64,000 nucleotides of DNA from Staphylococcus equorum. Lineage in GTDB: Bacteria > Bacillota > Bacilli > Staphylococcales > Staphylococcaceae. Made by a program: the position numbers and the translations under genes. This document shows positions 9,009 through 19,383 of this stretch, one piece after another (positions within the stretch are counted from its first letter, which is position 1; each line of letters opens with the position of its first letter). The stretch spans positions 56,685-120,684 of the forward strand of contig NZ_LNNB01000016.1 in NCBI RefSeq assembly GCF_001747895.1, written 5' to 3'. The notes beneath the pieces are model-generated. The model ran no database searches. It had not been told where the DNA came from and saw nothing but the letters and a program-made list of their open reading frames with translations.

Positions 9009-10961
9009 ATGTGTAAAACAACGGATAAGAGCGTAAAGGACAGATATTTAGACTTACTTTCAGAACAATTCAACTCAAAAGAAGAATTGGCTACAGAAAT
9101 CATTAATTTGGAATCTATTTTAGAACTTCCAAAAGGTACAGAACACTTCGTCAGTGATTTACATGGTGAATTCCATGCTTTCCAACATGTGTTACGTAAT
9201 GGGTCTGGGAATGTACTGTCAAAGATTAATGACATTTTCCAAGATACTTTAACACGTAAAGAAATTAATGAATTTTCCTCACTCGTATACTACCCAGAAG
9301 AAAAAATAAAATTAATAAAAAATAATTTTACTTCTAAAGCTGAATTAGATGAGTGGTATGTAACTACAATAAATCGTTTAATTAAATTGATTACATATGC
9401 ATCATCAAAGTATACACGTACAAAATTACGTAAATCTTTACCTAAAAACTATGTCTTCATTATTGAAGAATTACTGTATAAAAGTAATAAATACAATAAT
9501 AAACATTCCTATTACGAAACATTAATCAATCAAATCATAGAGCTTGAACAATCTGATGATTTAATCATCGGTTTATCATTTACTATCCAACATTTAGTAG
9601 TTAATCATTTACATGTTGTAGGTGATATTTACGATCGTGGCCCAGAACCAGATAAAATTTTGGAAACACTGATTGATTATCCTTCAGTAGATATTCAATG
9701 GGGTAATCATGACGTTTTATGGATTGGAGCATATGCGGGCTCTAAGGTTTGTTTAGCTAATTTACTGCGTATTTGCGCACGTTACAATAACTTAGATATC
9801 GTTGAAGATGCCTATGGTATTAATTTGCGTCCGTTATTAACACTTGCTGAAAAGTACTATGATGGTAATAATAAAGCGTTTCAACCTAAAAACCCTCAGG
9901 ATTTAACCCAAGCAGAATTAGAACAAATCACGAAAATACACCAAGCTATCGCAATCTTACAGTTTAAATTAGAAGCACCTATTATTAAACGTCGCCCAGC
10001 ATTCGAAATGGAAGAACGTTTAGTGTTAGAAAGTATCGATTATGCAAAAAATGAAGCTACATTGTACGGCAAGACTTACACGTTAGAAAATACTTGTTTC
10101 CAAACAATCGATCCAGAAGACCCTAATAAATTACTTGAAGAAGAAGAAGAAGTGATGAACAATTTATTATTATCTGTTCAACAATCAGAAAAATTAAAAC
10201 GTCATATGACTTTCTTAATGCAAAAAGGTAAGCTCTATTTGCCTTATAACGGTAATTTACTTATCCATGGTTGCATTCCTGTAGATGAAAATGGTGAAAT
10301 GGAATCTATGACGATAGACGGTGAAAAACGTTATGGCCGAAACTTATTAGACTACTTTGAAACTCACGTCAGAAAAGCATTCGATAATAAAGAAATTGAA
10401 GATGACTTAGCAACTGACCTCGTGTGGTATTTATGGACTGGTAAATATTCTTCATTATTTGGTAAACGAGCAATGACAACTTTTGAACGTTACTTTATTA
10501 GTGATAAATCAGCACATAAAGAAGCTAAAAACCCATATTATTATTTACGTGAAGATGTAGATATGTGTAAAAAAATGCTGAAAGATTTTGGATTAGATCC
10601 AGAACAAGGCCATATTATCAACGGACATACGCCTGTAAAAGAAATTGATGGTGAAAATCCAATTAAAGCAGAAGGTAAAATGATTGTAATCGATGGCGGC
10701 TTCTCAAAAGCCTATCAATCAACGACCGGTATTGCAGGCTATACCTTACTTTATAACTCATTCGGTATGCAGCTTGTGGCTCATAAACATTTTAATTCGA
10801 AAAAGCATGTTCTACTTAACGGTGCCGACGAACTTTCGATTCGCCGCGTCGTAGATAAAGAATTACAGCGTAAAAAAATACGTGATACGAATTCAGGTCA
10901 AACTATCCAAGAAAAAATTGATATCTTAAAAGAGTTAATGCATGACCGTTTCGTAAATTAA
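9009..10961 (+). CDS. fbp: Class III fructose-1,6-bisphosphatase
   Basis: 650 residues, close to the usual 640-670 of the Firmicute class III enzymes. It removes the 1-phosphate from fructose-1,6-bisphosphate in gluconeogenesis. Metallophosphoesterase motifs are visible: SDLHGE (about 50), [11 protein letters not shown] (about 206), GNHDVLW (about 237) and late NGHTPVKE and [14 protein letters not shown] preceded by GGAGTG. Single gene with its own terminator, transcribed away from putP. Confidence 0.95.
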   Translation: MCKTTDKSVKDRYLDLLSEQFNSKEELATEIINLESILELPKGTEHFVSDLHGEFHAFQHVLRNGSGNVLSKINDIFQDTLTRKEINEFSSLVYYPEEKIKLIKNNFTSKAELDEWYVTTINRLIKLITYASSKYTRTKLRKSLPKNYVFIIEELLYKSNKYNNKHSYYETLINQIIELEQSDDLIIGLSFTIQHLVVNHLHVVGDIYDRGPEPDKILETLIDYPSVDIQWGNHDVLWIGAYAGSKVCLANLLRICARYNNLDIVEDAYGINLRPLLTLAEKYYDGNNKAFQPKNPQDLTQAELEQITKIHQAIAILQFKLEAPIIKRRPAFEMEERLVLESIDYAKNEATLYGKTYTLENTCFQTIDPEDPNKLLEEEEEVMNNLLLSVQQSEKLKRHMTFLMQKGKLYLPYNGNLLIHGCIPVDENGEMESMTIDGEKRYGRNLLDYFETHVRKAFDNKEIEDDLATDLVWYLWTGKYSSLFGKRAMTTFERYFISDKSAHKEAKNPYYYLREDVDMCKKMLKDFGLDPEQGHIINGHTPVKEIDGENPIKAEGKMIVIDGGFSKAYQSTTGIAGYTLLYNSFGMQLVAHKHFNSKKHVLLNGADELSIRRVVDKELQRKKIRDTNSGQTIQEKIDILKELMHDRFVN

Positions 10962-10981
10962 AACAACTCAATAAACGCATA

Positions 10982-11028
10982 AAAAAATCCATTTGCTAAC
11001 AATAAAACATTGCGCAAATGGATTTTTT
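10982..11028. terminator. Bidirectional intrinsic terminator
   Basis: AAAAAATCCATTTG (10982-10995) pairs with CAAATGGATTTTTT (11015-11028). It separates convergent fbp and the antiporter gene. Confidence 0.9.
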
Positions 11029-12828
11029 CTATATATTTTGATGTAAATAAGCGTCTTTCAAATAACCAATCATCCCTTTTTCTGATTCTACAGGATTATT
11101 ATTACCACGTTTGAATGTTACGACTTTACCATCGCTGATATGATAAAGTATCATATCATTTTTAGTTAACTCATCTTTACAAGATACTGGTATTTCTATA
11201 ATATTGTGATCTTTAATAAAACGGTTAAACCAACGTGATGTAAAATTCCAATCAAAAAGAATATGATTTTTGATTGGCCCATCCACATTACTTCGTGCAT
11301 GTTCATCACTAAATGACACGGGCATCATATCTACATTTTTCAAACCAAATTCTGGGACTAATTCATTAAATGCTAGACTGTTAAATACAAATGATTGCGT
11401 CATAAGTAAACATTTGTTGTAACGCGTCATATCTGCATAAATACGATCATTACTAGACAGTAAATTGCCTTCAAAAATTTCAAAATCTAAATCATGTGAC
11501 CGTTGAGACGTATTTTTAAATAAATTAAATGCCATAACTGGAATATTATGTTCTCTCAATTTTGCACCGAGATGAAAAGCAAATTCACTTTCCCCTACAA
11601 TGATTACACCAGGTGGTTCTGTACTTGAAAGCTTCATCACTTTACTCAATGGTAAGAAACTAAAACCATAAATCACTACGGTAATAAACACTAAACCAAA
11701 AGTAACTGGCGTTATGAATTCAGCCATCGGTGTGCCTTTCTCTACAAATAAGCCCCCAAAAAACTGAGCAACAGTAAGAACGACAATACCACGTGGAGCC
11801 ATCAAAGACACCATCGCGCGTTCACGTTTTGAAATTTCTGTATTTATCGTAGCCAGTATAATTGAAATCGGTCTAATTAAAATAATCATGATTGCGCAGA
11901 AAATAAATAATTTCCACGACATGACACTTTTTAATACTTCTAATGTTAAAGAAGATGTAATTAAAATAAATACCGTTGAAATCATGATTGATGACGTGTT
12001 CTCAATAAAATGATCAGATTCTTTGAATATTAAATCGTGACGTTTCATGCGTGCCATCATTAAACCGAAAATTGTAACTGCAAGTAATCCAGATTCTGGT
12101 AAAATTTCATCACAAATAGCAAATATTAATAAAATAAAGACTAATTGAATTGGTGGCATGAGATTTTGAGGGATTAAATCACGTTTAATCAGCCACATAA
12201 ATAAGTATGATGCACCAAAACCGATGACCACAGCTACTAAGAAACGTAAGACGAAACTCAATATAATTTGCAATTCAAAGCCCTGTTCAAATATTTGAAA
12301 CACATAAAAAGCACCGAGCGCTAACATAGGGCCAATAGGATCAAGTATGATACTTTCCCATCTTAATATTGAATCTACACTTTTTCGAACTTTAGCTTGT
12401 TTTAATAACGGTTGAATTACGGTAGGTCCCGTTATTAAAAATAAACCGCCTAAGACGAGTGAAATTGCCCATGAGAATCCTAATACATAATGTAAGGCAA
12501 TAGAACCTAAGATCCAAGCAATCGTAGCTCCTATAGTAATGATACGCATCACTGCCTTGGAAATACCTTTTAATTCACGAAAGTCTAAATTACTACTTCC
12601 TTCGAATAAGATAATTGCTACAGCTAATGATACTAATGGACTGAACACTTCTTGTCCTAAACTTTCTTGAGGATTAATCAGACCAAATATTGGTCCTACA
12701 AGTAACCCTACGATGGCCATGACGACAATCGATGGCCATTTAATTCTGGTAGCAAACCACTGGCTGAAAATGCCAAGCGCTAAAAATATAACGATAAGCA
12801 ACATTAACGGTAAGTTTAGTAAAGTCAC
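11029..12828 (-). CDS. CPA-type cation:proton antiporter with cytosolic regulatory domain
   Basis: 599 residues from a GTG (12828-12826), chosen because GGAG lies 4 bases upstream and the membrane domain begins at once; the longer ATG frame from 12891 adds an unlikely basic leader. About 12 membrane segments (1-390) include FEGSSNLDFRELKG, a GPTVIQPLL block and MAPRGIVVLTVAQFF, typical of NhaP/CPA1-like sodium or potassium/proton antiporters. From about 410 a Rossmann/TrkA-N-like domain begins (GVIIVGESEFAFHLGAKLRE), followed by a TrkA-C-like end (NDMILYHISDGKVV). Ion specificity cannot be read. Confidence 0.85.
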   Translation of the reverse strand: MTLLNLPLMLLIVIFLALGIFSQWFATRIKWPSIVVMAIVGLLVGPIFGLINPQESLGQEVFSPLVSLAVAIILFEGSSNLDFRELKGISKAVMRIITIGATIAWILGSIALHYVLGFSWAISLVLGGLFLITGPTVIQPLLKQAKVRKSVDSILRWESIILDPIGPMLALGAFYVFQIFEQGFELQIILSFVLRFLVAVVIGFGASYLFMWLIKRDLIPQNLMPPIQLVFILLIFAICDEILPESGLLAVTIFGLMMARMKRHDLIFKESDHFIENTSSIMISTVFILITSSLTLEVLKSVMSWKLFIFCAIMIILIRPISIILATINTEISKRERAMVSLMAPRGIVVLTVAQFFGGLFVEKGTPMAEFITPVTFGLVFITVVIYGFSFLPLSKVMKLSSTEPPGVIIVGESEFAFHLGAKLREHNIPVMAFNLFKNTSQRSHDLDFEIFEGNLLSSNDRIYADMTRYNKCLLMTQSFVFNSLAFNELVPEFGLKNVDMMPVSFSDEHARSNVDGPIKNHILFDWNFTSRWFNRFIKDHNIIEIPVSCKDELTKNDMILYHISDGKVVTFKRGNNNPVESEKGMIGYLKDAYLHQNI

Positions 12829-13152
12829 ATAACTCCCTCTCTCTATTTTTAATATCAAACAACTTTTGTATGCTTTCTTTCGAAAATTCATTAACAGAAA
12901 AACATACTACCAAAATTTTAAGTTTAACGCACTAAAATGACCTTCACTATATACCCACACATATTTCACTTTAATCGTAGCGCTATTCCGAAACGCTTTA
13001 TAAAGTACGTTCCTGATATACATATGTCTACACCAAATAAACTTTCGTGTTTATTTCTCTTCCTTTTTAAGGTAGAATTAACTATTGTGATGTTTTTTAT
13101 ATAACATAACGTAATTCGGATAATGAATTGTCATGAAAGGATTCCAAACAAT
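12829..13152. other. Divergent intergenic region
   Basis: Gap between the antiporter (minus) and the YkvI-like gene (plus). It must hold both promoters but I see no convincing -35/-10 pair, palindrome or small gene. Confidence 0.3.
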
Positions 13153-14211
13153 ATGAATAAATTAAAAGAAATTATTATTGTTGCTTTTGCATTTGTCGGT
13201 GTTGTAGTAGGTGCTGGCTTTGCTACAGGGCAAGAAATTTTCCAATTTTTTACAAGTAACGGTAATTTTAGTATTTATGGTGTTTTTATTACTGGCTTGA
13301 TTATTACTGTTGGCGGTGTTTTTGTACTGAACACAGGTTATCGTCTGCGTTCACATAGTCATACAGAACCGATTAAATTTTACTTACCTCGTACAATTGC
13401 TACGATATTTGATATCATATTAACATTATTTTTATTTGCATTAGCAATGATTATGACTGCAGGTGGCGTATCTACAATTAATGAAAGCTTTGATATTCCC
13501 TATGGTCTTAGTTCATTTTTATTAGTCTTAGTTATTTTATTAACACTATTTTTAAAATTTGATCGCTTAATTACTGTATTAGGTATGGTTACCCCATTCT
13601 TAGTCTTAATAGTAACAATTATTGCAATATATTATTTTTCAACTGGCCAATTTAATTTTGAGGCTGCTGACAACTATGCAAACAGTGAAGGCCGTACAGA
13701 CAACTGGTGGTGGTTCGACGCAATCAATTATGGTAGTTTACAAATTGCTGCTGCTTTTAGCTTTCTTTCAGTAATGGGCGGACGTTTAAAATTTGAGAAA
13801 TCCACTATTTGGGGTGGTATTTTTGGTGGTATTATCATCACCTTCTTATTGCTAATGCTCAATCTTGGAATGGTTACAGAGTTTGCTCAAATTACAGGCG
13901 TTGCACTCCCATCATTATTACTAGCAAATAATATCTCTCCTTTTATTGGTGTATTTATGGCTATCGTTATGATTTTGGTTATTTATAACACAGTCGTAGG
14001 ATTAATGTACGCATTTGCCTCACGTTTTACTGAACCTTATAGTAAATCGTATTACATTTTAATTATCGTAATGGCAATCATTACTTTTGCAACAACTTTT
14101 ATTGGTTTTATCGAATTGATAGGTAAAGTATTCCCTATCATGGGTATTTTCGGTTTCATTCTATTAATTCCGATATTTATTAAAGGGATACTTAAAAACA
14201 AACCCGAATAA
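13153..14211 (+). CDS. YkvI-like membrane permease
   Basis: 352 residues from the ATG at 13153; an in-frame ATG 30 bases upstream lacks a ribosome site, while AAAGGA precedes the chosen start. About ten membrane segments. The N-terminal VVVGAGFATGQEIFQFF and central NYGSLQIAAAFSFLSVMGG are typical of the YkvI family within the amino acid/polyamine/cation superfamily. The substrate is not known; branched-chain amino acid carriers are distant relatives. Single gene ended by a terminator at 14371. Confidence 0.8.
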   Translation: MNKLKEIIIVAFAFVGVVVGAGFATGQEIFQFFTSNGNFSIYGVFITGLIITVGGVFVLNTGYRLRSHSHTEPIKFYLPRTIATIFDIILTLFLFALAMIMTAGGVSTINESFDIPYGLSSFLLVLVILLTLFLKFDRLITVLGMVTPFLVLIVTIIAIYYFSTGQFNFEAADNYANSEGRTDNWWWFDAINYGSLQIAAAFSFLSVMGGRLKFEKSTIWGGIFGGIIITFLLLMLNLGMVTEFAQITGVALPSLLLANNISPFIGVFMAIVMILVIYNTVVGLMYAFASRFTEPYSKSYYILIIVMAIITFATTFIGFIELIGKVFPIMGIFGFILLIPIFIKGILKNKPE

Positions 14212-14290
14212 CACATAATTGATCATCTATATTCCGAAAGAAATCACTTTTATAAGATATAGTCAAAATCGAATATTTCCACCACTTTGG

Positions 14291-14362
14291 AGAGTGGGAT
14301 AGGAATCTATTTTTCCTAGCAAGATTTCGTCGTATGAAACCAGTCCAGCACAGCTGACTAGG
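14291..14362 (-). repeat. Dispersed repeat, family 1, degenerate copy
   Basis: GAGTGGGATAGG at 14291, AAGATTTCGTCG at about 14321 and GCTGACTAGG at 14353 match the order of elements at 4999-5173, and GTGGGA...TTTCGTCG is typical of staphylococcal intergenic repeats. It lies between convergent genes, downstream of mhqD. Confidence 0.55.
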
Positions 14363-14370
14363 TAATGATC

Positions 14371-14407
14371 GAGTCTGAGACATGTATTTTGTCTTAGACT
14401 CTTTTTT
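14371..14407 (+). terminator. Intrinsic terminator of the YkvI-like gene
   Basis: GAGTCTGAGAC (14371-14381) pairs with GTCTTAGACTC (14391-14401) and is followed by six T. Confidence 0.85.
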
Positions 14408-14440
14408 ATTTATTTTAAATCTAGTTATTATTACTTCTAA

Positions 14441-14495
14441 ATAAAAAAAGGCATAAACTGCATGCGCTATATTACACACATGAAGTTTATGCCTT
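14441..14495 (-). terminator. Intrinsic terminator of the mhq operon
   Basis: On the minus strand AAGGCATAAACT (14495-14484) pairs with AGTTTATGCCTT (14459-14448), followed by a T-run, 16 bases after the mhqD stop. Confidence 0.85.
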
Positions 14496-14510
14496 CTAAT
14501 TCTTGCTAAA

Positions 14511-15104
14511 TTATTGATTTAATACTGTTTGGCCCGCTTGAATGCCTGCTTGAGTCAATTCGTGACTGTTCACCCAAACTTGCGTTACATTTGCTCCACG
14601 GCTTTCAAAAATATCAATTACATTCTTACTAGCTTCTACAGGAACGATTGGATCGTTTTCTCCCATAGAGAGTAATACATCTACGCCACTTAAATCTTTA
14701 TTGTTCACTAAATCTACAGGATAAAGTGGTGCATATAACAATGCTTTTTTAAATGTAATATCATCATGTAACATCATGCTAATCGCTATATTTGAGCCAT
14801 TTGAAAAACCTACTGGTATGGCTTGTGCTAAATCAAAGTTATATTTATCAGCCGCTTCTTTTAAAAATGTAATTAAGCGCTCTGTTCTATATTCTAAATC
14901 TTCGATATCGTATTTTCCTTCTCCTAGACGTTTGAAGTAACGGTTCATACCATTTTCAGAAACTTCTCCTCTAACACTTAATACATTATATTTAGAATTC
15001 AATACTTCACCTAATGGTAACAAGTCTTTTTCATCCCCACCTGTACCATGTAATAAAATAAATGTAGGTGCGTTTGCTTCGCCTTCTTTAAAAATGTGTT
15101 CCAT
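14511..15104 (-). CDS. mhqD: MhqD-like carboxylesterase/phospholipase
   Basis: 197 residues, alpha/beta hydrolase. Oxyanion loop LLHGTGGDEKDLLPL (about 18-32), nucleophile elbow GFSNGSN (about 104), acid in MGENDPIVP and His in NSHELT near the C-terminus. In B. subtilis and S. aureus this family is co-induced with ring-cleaving dioxygenases by quinones under MhqR; its physiological substrate is not settled. ATG preceded by AAAGGAGATG. Last gene of the minus-strand cluster that starts with mhqR. Confidence 0.85.
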   Translation of the reverse strand: MEHIFKEGEANAPTFILLHGTGGDEKDLLPLGEVLNSKYNVLSVRGEVSENGMNRYFKRLGEGKYDIEDLEYRTERLITFLKEAADKYNFDLAQAIPVGFSNGSNIAISMMLHDDITFKKALLYAPLYPVDLVNNKDLSGVDVLLSMGENDPIVPVEASKNVIDIFESRGANVTQVWVNSHELTQAGIQAGQTVLNQ

Positions 15105-15181
15105 ATATCGACATCTCCTTTAATTGTTGTATTGTATTCATTCAACCTGCTACTGTGTAAAATCACTATTATAATAAACCA

Positions 15182-16081
15182 CTATATTCTAATTGGTGGT
15201 AAATGGCGTAAAAGTTCTTCTCTTTTATCTTCAAACTGAGGTGGTAACATCAAATGTGTACCAAGTTCCTCAAATCGTTCATCAACGGTAAATCCTGGAC
15301 CCTCTGTCGCAAATTCAAAAATGATACCACCATGTTCTTTCATGTAAACTGCATTAAAATAATTGCGGTCTTTAACATCTGTTACGTGGTAACCTTTTCC
15401 TGTCATTTTTACTTGCCAGCCACGATGGTCTTTATCTGTAGGTACAGACCAAGCAATGTGATGTACAACGCTAACACCCCAACGTACATTTTCTTTCGGC
15501 GCGACTTTCTTAACCATCACATGATGTTGCCAATCGCCAGCTGTTTCAATATGGAGATAATCACTATTTTCACTTACTTGAGACAACCCCATATCAGTTG
15601 TTAAAGTACGTGCAGTCGCTGTTGGATCCATAGACAACATCGTCACACCATGAAAACCAATAATGTCTTTGTCATTATCTGTATTTGTTTCGCCTTCAAC
15701 AAGTGCCAATGGCAAACCATGTATATCATCAAACTCTAACGTTTCTTTATCAAATAACTGTGTTCTTTCTACGTTTATATCATTTTCTTGTAAATGTTGT
15801 TCCCAAGCTGCAATAGCATCTTTTGGAATTCTAAACGCAATTCTTTCAACTTGGCCTGCACCAATACGACCTTTATGTGCATTTGGCCAATTGAAAAACG
15901 TTAATATCGTTCCATTATCGACGTTACCATTCGAGAAATATAAATGATACGTAGAAGGATCATCGAAATTCACTGTCTTTTTAATTAATTTCAAATTTAA
16001 TATATCTCTATAAAATTGAATATTTTCTTCTGGATTACCTACAATTGCTGAAATATGATGAATGTGTTGAATTGCTTCCAT
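15182..16081 (-). CDS. Ring-cleaving dioxygenase, MhqO/MhqE type (first copy)
   Basis: 299 residues, two vicinal-oxygen-chelate modules. Metal ligands of the extradiol type are visible: IHHISAIVG (about 7), VVHHIAWSVP (about 211) and IIFEFATEGPGF (about 259). This family is induced by methylhydroquinone and catechol in B. subtilis and S. aureus and is thought to open the ring of quinone-derived compounds. ATG follows AGGGGGAA. The neighbouring gene is a paralog with the same motif order, so the cluster has two dioxygenases where, as I recall, the S. aureus mhqRED operon has one. Which copy corresponds to MhqE is not decided. Confidence 0.85.
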   Translation of the reverse strand: MEAIQHIHHISAIVGNPEENIQFYRDILNLKLIKKTVNFDDPSTYHLYFSNGNVDNGTILTFFNWPNAHKGRIGAGQVERIAFRIPKDAIAAWEQHLQENDINVERTQLFDKETLEFDDIHGLPLALVEGETNTDNDKDIIGFHGVTMLSMDPTATARTLTTDMGLSQVSENSDYLHIETAGDWQHHVMVKKVAPKENVRWGVSVVHHIAWSVPTDKDHRGWQVKMTGKGYHVTDVKDRNYFNAVYMKEHGGIIFEFATEGPGFTVDERFEELGTHLMLPPQFEDKREELLRHLPPIRI

Positions 16082-16132
16082 AATTGTTCCCCCTAATTAT
16101 TTACCTTTCCACTTTTTTGAAATGTGAGTGCT

Positions 16133-17089
16133 TTATCGTTTTGTGTTAAATGGTTTGACTTCTGATTCAATATATTCACGTTGCTCTTCTAAAAATGGTG
16201 GCAGTGCTAGACTTTCTCCAAGTGTTTCATATGGTTCGTCACCCATAAAACCTGGACCATCTGTAGATACTTCAATTAATATATGACCGATACGTGCATA
16301 TAAAGCTTCAAAATAAAATCTATCCACTAAGCCAGAATTACCTATGCCCATTTCTTTATATTTTTCCATCCATTGCTCAATTGCTTCATGATCTTTTAAT
16401 CTAAATGACACATGATGTACTTCACCGTAGCCTTGACGCGATGCTGGTCCTTCAGCATCTTTTCTTAAAATTACTTGACCGCCGTTGCCACCTTCACCAA
16501 CTTCTAATAAAGCAACATTATCTTCTTCATGTTTCACTTTCATGCCAAAGACTTGTTCTAATATTTTGATGAAATCTTCAAAATAGCTAACTGTAATTTC
16601 AATTGGTCCCAATCCATAAATAGCTTTATCTGTTGGTACAGGTCCATTTTTCCATGGCGTACCCGGTGCAACACCTGTATTATGCTCATCTGATACAAGT
16701 TGGTATCTTTGGCCATCCACTTCTTCAAATGGTAAAACTTTTGTGCCAAATAATGATTGTATGCCACCATGTTTTATTTCAAAGTCGTTAAAACGTTGTT
16801 CATAATATTCAAGTGCTGCATCATTTGGAACTCTAAATGATGAACGTGAAATTGAATTTGTTCCACCAGTTCCTTTTGGCACGTTAGGAAAATCGAAAAA
16901 TGTCATATCTGTTCCTGGTGAACCGACATCATCTGCAAAAAATGTGTGATACGTATATATGTCATCTTGGTTTACTGTTTTTTTAACAAGTCTCATACCT
17001 AATACTTCTGTGAAAAATTTATAGTTTCTTTCTGCATCGTCAGTGATCGCAGTTACATGGTGGATACCTAATAATTGATTGTTTGTCAT
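16133..17089 (-). CDS. Ring-cleaving dioxygenase, MhqO/MhqA type (second copy)
   Basis: 318 residues, paralog of the downstream gene. Conserved ligands: GIHHVTAITDD (about 9), EVHHVSFRLKDH (about 225) and ILIEVSTDGPGF (about 272). Start ATG preceded by AAGGAGTTTT. It is the first gene after mhqR, separated by 74 bases that hold an 18-base palindrome (17115-17132), so this and the following two genes probably have their own MhqR-controlled promoter. Exact substrate unknown. Confidence 0.85.
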   Translation of the reverse strand: MTNNQLLGIHHVTAITDDAERNYKFFTEVLGMRLVKKTVNQDDIYTYHTFFADDVGSPGTDMTFFDFPNVPKGTGGTNSISRSSFRVPNDAALEYYEQRFNDFEIKHGGIQSLFGTKVLPFEEVDGQRYQLVSDEHNTGVAPGTPWKNGPVPTDKAIYGLGPIEITVSYFEDFIKILEQVFGMKVKHEEDNVALLEVGEGGNGGQVILRKDAEGPASRQGYGEVHHVSFRLKDHEAIEQWMEKYKEMGIGNSGLVDRFYFEALYARIGHILIEVSTDGPGFMGDEPYETLGESLALPPFLEEQREYIESEVKPFNTKR

Positions 17090-17114
17090 AATAAAACTCC
17101 TTATTTTTATAATT

Positions 17115-17132
17115 TATCTCGATTTCGAAGTA
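17115..17132. promoter_or_regulatory. Probable MhqR operator upstream of the dioxygenase genes
   Basis: TATCTCGATTTCGAAGTA. It shares TATCTCGA and TTCGAA with the second site at 17613 and matches the TATCTCGAATTCGAGATA-like operator known for Bacillus MhqR. It lies 26 bases upstream of the first dioxygenase start. Confidence 0.7.
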
Positions 17133-17163
17133 ATTTTCACTAAATTTTAAAAGTGCTACTACA

Positions 17164-17592
17164 CTACGTGGATTGAGCACTTATTTTTTTCAAAGCTTGT
17201 TTTAATGTGGTCATTTCTTCATCGGTAAGTACCGAGAATGTTGATGTTAACGTTGCTGCATGTTCTGGAAATATATCATCCATCAATGCATGTCCTTGAT
17301 CGGTAAGCGAAGCATTGGTAACACGTTTATCTTGTTCATTACGTATTCTGATTACAAAACCTTTTTCTTCTAATTTATCTACAACATATGTGATACTACT
17401 GCTAGCAATTAATACTCTCTGTCCAATACGCTGTATCGGTTGATCACCTTTGTTATATAATAATTCCATTACTTCAAATTCTGTAAGATTTAAGCCATAA
17501 CGTTGAACGTCTGTCCTTACAATTTGTTCCAAAAAGTCTACCGTTCGGTTTAATCCAATGAATGCATTTAATGATTCTTTTGTACGGTTCAT
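17164..17592 (-). CDS. mhqR: MarR-family quinone-sensing repressor
   Basis: 142 residues from the ATG at 17592 (GGTGA a few bases upstream); a longer frame to 17640 would run through the operator. Winged-helix core: [47 protein letters not shown], a MarR DNA-binding region, followed by [19 protein letters not shown]. Position at the head of a dioxygenase/esterase cluster and the two palindromes argue for MhqR, which represses these genes until quinones are present. I quote the long motif only by its ends: it spans about residues 33-80. Confidence 0.88.
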   Translation of the reverse strand: MNRTKESLNAFIGLNRTVDFLEQIVRTDVQRYGLNLTEFEVMELLYNKGDQPIQRIGQRVLIASSSITYVVDKLEEKGFVIRIRNEQDKRVTNASLTDQGHALMDDIFPEHAATLTSTFSVLTDEEMTTLKQALKKISAQST

Positions 17593-17612
17593 TACGTCAC
17601 CAACTTTCAATT

Positions 17613-17630
17613 TGTTTCGAATTCGAGATA
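17613..17630. promoter_or_regulatory. Probable MhqR operator upstream of mhqR (autoregulation)
   Basis: On the minus strand TATCTCGAATTCGAAACA, centred on the perfect core TCGAATTCGA (17617-17626). It lies 21 bases before the mhqR start. The same half-site recurs at 17115, supporting a shared regulator. Confidence 0.75.
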
Positions 17631-17865
17631 AATATAACACCCTTCAGTAACATAGTCAACAGATAAGTATAAAAAATATACCAAAATAAATAAAACATCT
17701 ATTTTATGCTCTTATTTAAGACTAAAAGTCATTTCATTACTTATTTTCACTTCAAAAGTAAATTAAAATATCTCATTAATAATTATACAAAATAATATTA
17801 TTTCTCTCATTTTCGTTTTTAAAAACCTCTTCAGTGGTAGAAGGAACTAGATGGAGGTGTCATAA

Positions 17866-19290
17866 TTGAACAAAGTATTTATCAATAATGAATTTATCGA
17901 AAGTAAATCAACTGACACAGCAGACGTAATTAACCCTGCTACGGAAGAAGTAATAGATACAATTTCATTCGCAACAGAATCAGAAGTTAATGATGCAGTA
18001 GAAAAATCAAAACACGCTCAGTTAGAATGGGAAAAAGTACCTGAACCTACGCGTGCTGATCATGTAAAATTATTAATTCCATTATTGGAACAGAATAAAG
18101 ATACATTGGCAGAATTATACGTTAAAGAACAAGGTAAAACACTTGCTTCAGCTAAGGGTGAAATTGATAAAGCGATTCAGTTCATCGATTATATGACTAG
18201 CTTAAGTATGAGTAACAAAGGTGAGGTTTTACAAAACAGTCGTGAAAACGAAACTATTTTACTTACGAAAAAACCCGTTGGTGTTACTGCTGGCATTGTT
18301 CCTTGGAACGCGCCAATTATGGTATTAATGAGAAAAGTCATACCAGCTATCGTTACTGGCTGTTCGGTAGTGATTAAACCTAGTGAAGCAACTTCTTTAA
18401 TTACACTTAAACTTGCAGAACTTATTCGCCAATCTACAATACCTGCTGGCCTTGTACAAATCCTACCAGGTAAAGGCGAAACAGTTGGTACTCAATTGGC
18501 ACAACATCCTGACATTCAATTAATCTCTCTTACTGGTAGTATGCGTGCGGGTAAATCTGTTTATGCTGAAAGTGCTAGTACAGTTAAAAAGGTTAATTTA
18601 GAGCTTGGTGGTAACGCCCCTGCACTCGTCACTGCTAACGCTAATTTAGATAAAGCTGTTGACTATATCGTTACTGCAAGAGTAAACAATGCTGGTCAAG
18701 TATGTACATGTCCAGAACGTATTTTTGTACACGAAGCAATTCACGATACATTTATCAATAAATTAAAAGTTAAGATGGAACAACTTAAAGTTGGCGACCC
18801 ATTCAATAAGGATACGGACTATGGTGCTATTATTAATCAACAACAACTTGATAGCATTGATGACAAAGTACAAGATGCTATCAAAAATGGTGCTGACTTA
18901 ATTACAGGCGGACATAAAGTGGATGGCGCCGGCTATTTTTATGAACCAACTATTTTAGATAAAGTTAATCCACAAGATAGTGCATTTAAAGAAGAAATTT
19001 TTGGTCCTGTCATACCGATTGTGACATATAATGAATTTGAAGACGCTATTGAACAAGCAAACGATACTAATGCCGGGTTATCGTCATTTATCTTTTCTGA
19101 AGATTTAAAAGAAATAATGACTGCTACAGAACGTCTTAAATTTGGCGAAGTTTATGCTAACTGTGAAGCTGAAGAAGTCGTGAATGGCTTCCATGCAGGT
19201 TGGAGAGAATCTGGTTTAGGTGGCGCTGATGGTATTCATGGTCTTGATGAATATTATAATACCACTGTATCTTATATAAGATATGACTAA
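17866..19290 (+). CDS. aldA: NAD(P)-dependent aldehyde dehydrogenase, AldA-like
   Basis: 474 residues, standard ALDH length. TTG start with GGAGGT 7 bases upstream. Conserved blocks: GIVPWNAPIMVLMRK (about 144), SLTGSMRAGKSV (about 222), ELGGNAP with the catalytic Glu (about 246), GQVCTCPERIF with the catalytic Cys (about 280), and EEIFGPVIP (about 376). It oxidises an aldehyde to the acid; best resemblance is to the lactaldehyde/glycolaldehyde dehydrogenase group, but the natural substrate is uncertain. Divergent from mhqR, single gene with a terminator. Confidence 0.88.
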   Translation: MNKVFINNEFIESKSTDTADVINPATEEVIDTISFATESEVNDAVEKSKHAQLEWEKVPEPTRADHVKLLIPLLEQNKDTLAELYVKEQGKTLASAKGEIDKAIQFIDYMTSLSMSNKGEVLQNSRENETILLTKKPVGVTAGIVPWNAPIMVLMRKVIPAIVTGCSVVIKPSEATSLITLKLAELIRQSTIPAGLVQILPGKGETVGTQLAQHPDIQLISLTGSMRAGKSVYAESASTVKKVNLELGGNAPALVTANANLDKAVDYIVTARVNNAGQVCTCPERIFVHEAIHDTFINKLKVKMEQLKVGDPFNKDTDYGAIINQQQLDSIDDKVQDAIKNGADLITGGHKVDGAGYFYEPTILDKVNPQDSAFKEEIFGPVIPIVTYNEFEDAIEQANDTNAGLSSFIFSEDLKEIMTATERLKFGEVYANCEAEEVVNGFHAGWRESGLGGADGIHGLDEYYNTTVSYIRYD

Positions 19291-19322
19291 ACACATCAGT
19301 CATAGACTTGAATAATAATATT

Positions 19323-19371
19323 AAAAAGCCACGAAGAAATGCGCTAAAACAGCATTCTTTCGTGGCTTTTT
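19323..19371. terminator. Bidirectional intrinsic terminator
   Basis: AAAAAGCCACGAA (19323-19335) pairs with TTCGTGGCTTTTT (19359-19371), with inner GAAATGC/GCATTC pairing. It separates convergent aldA and the zinc lipoprotein gene. Confidence 0.9.
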
Positions 19372-19383
19372 GACTTTGACTTT

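Noticed and set aside
14192..14479. 95-residue minus-strand reading frame between the YkvI-like gene and mhqD
   Set aside because: It runs through two terminators and a repeat, without a ribosome site.
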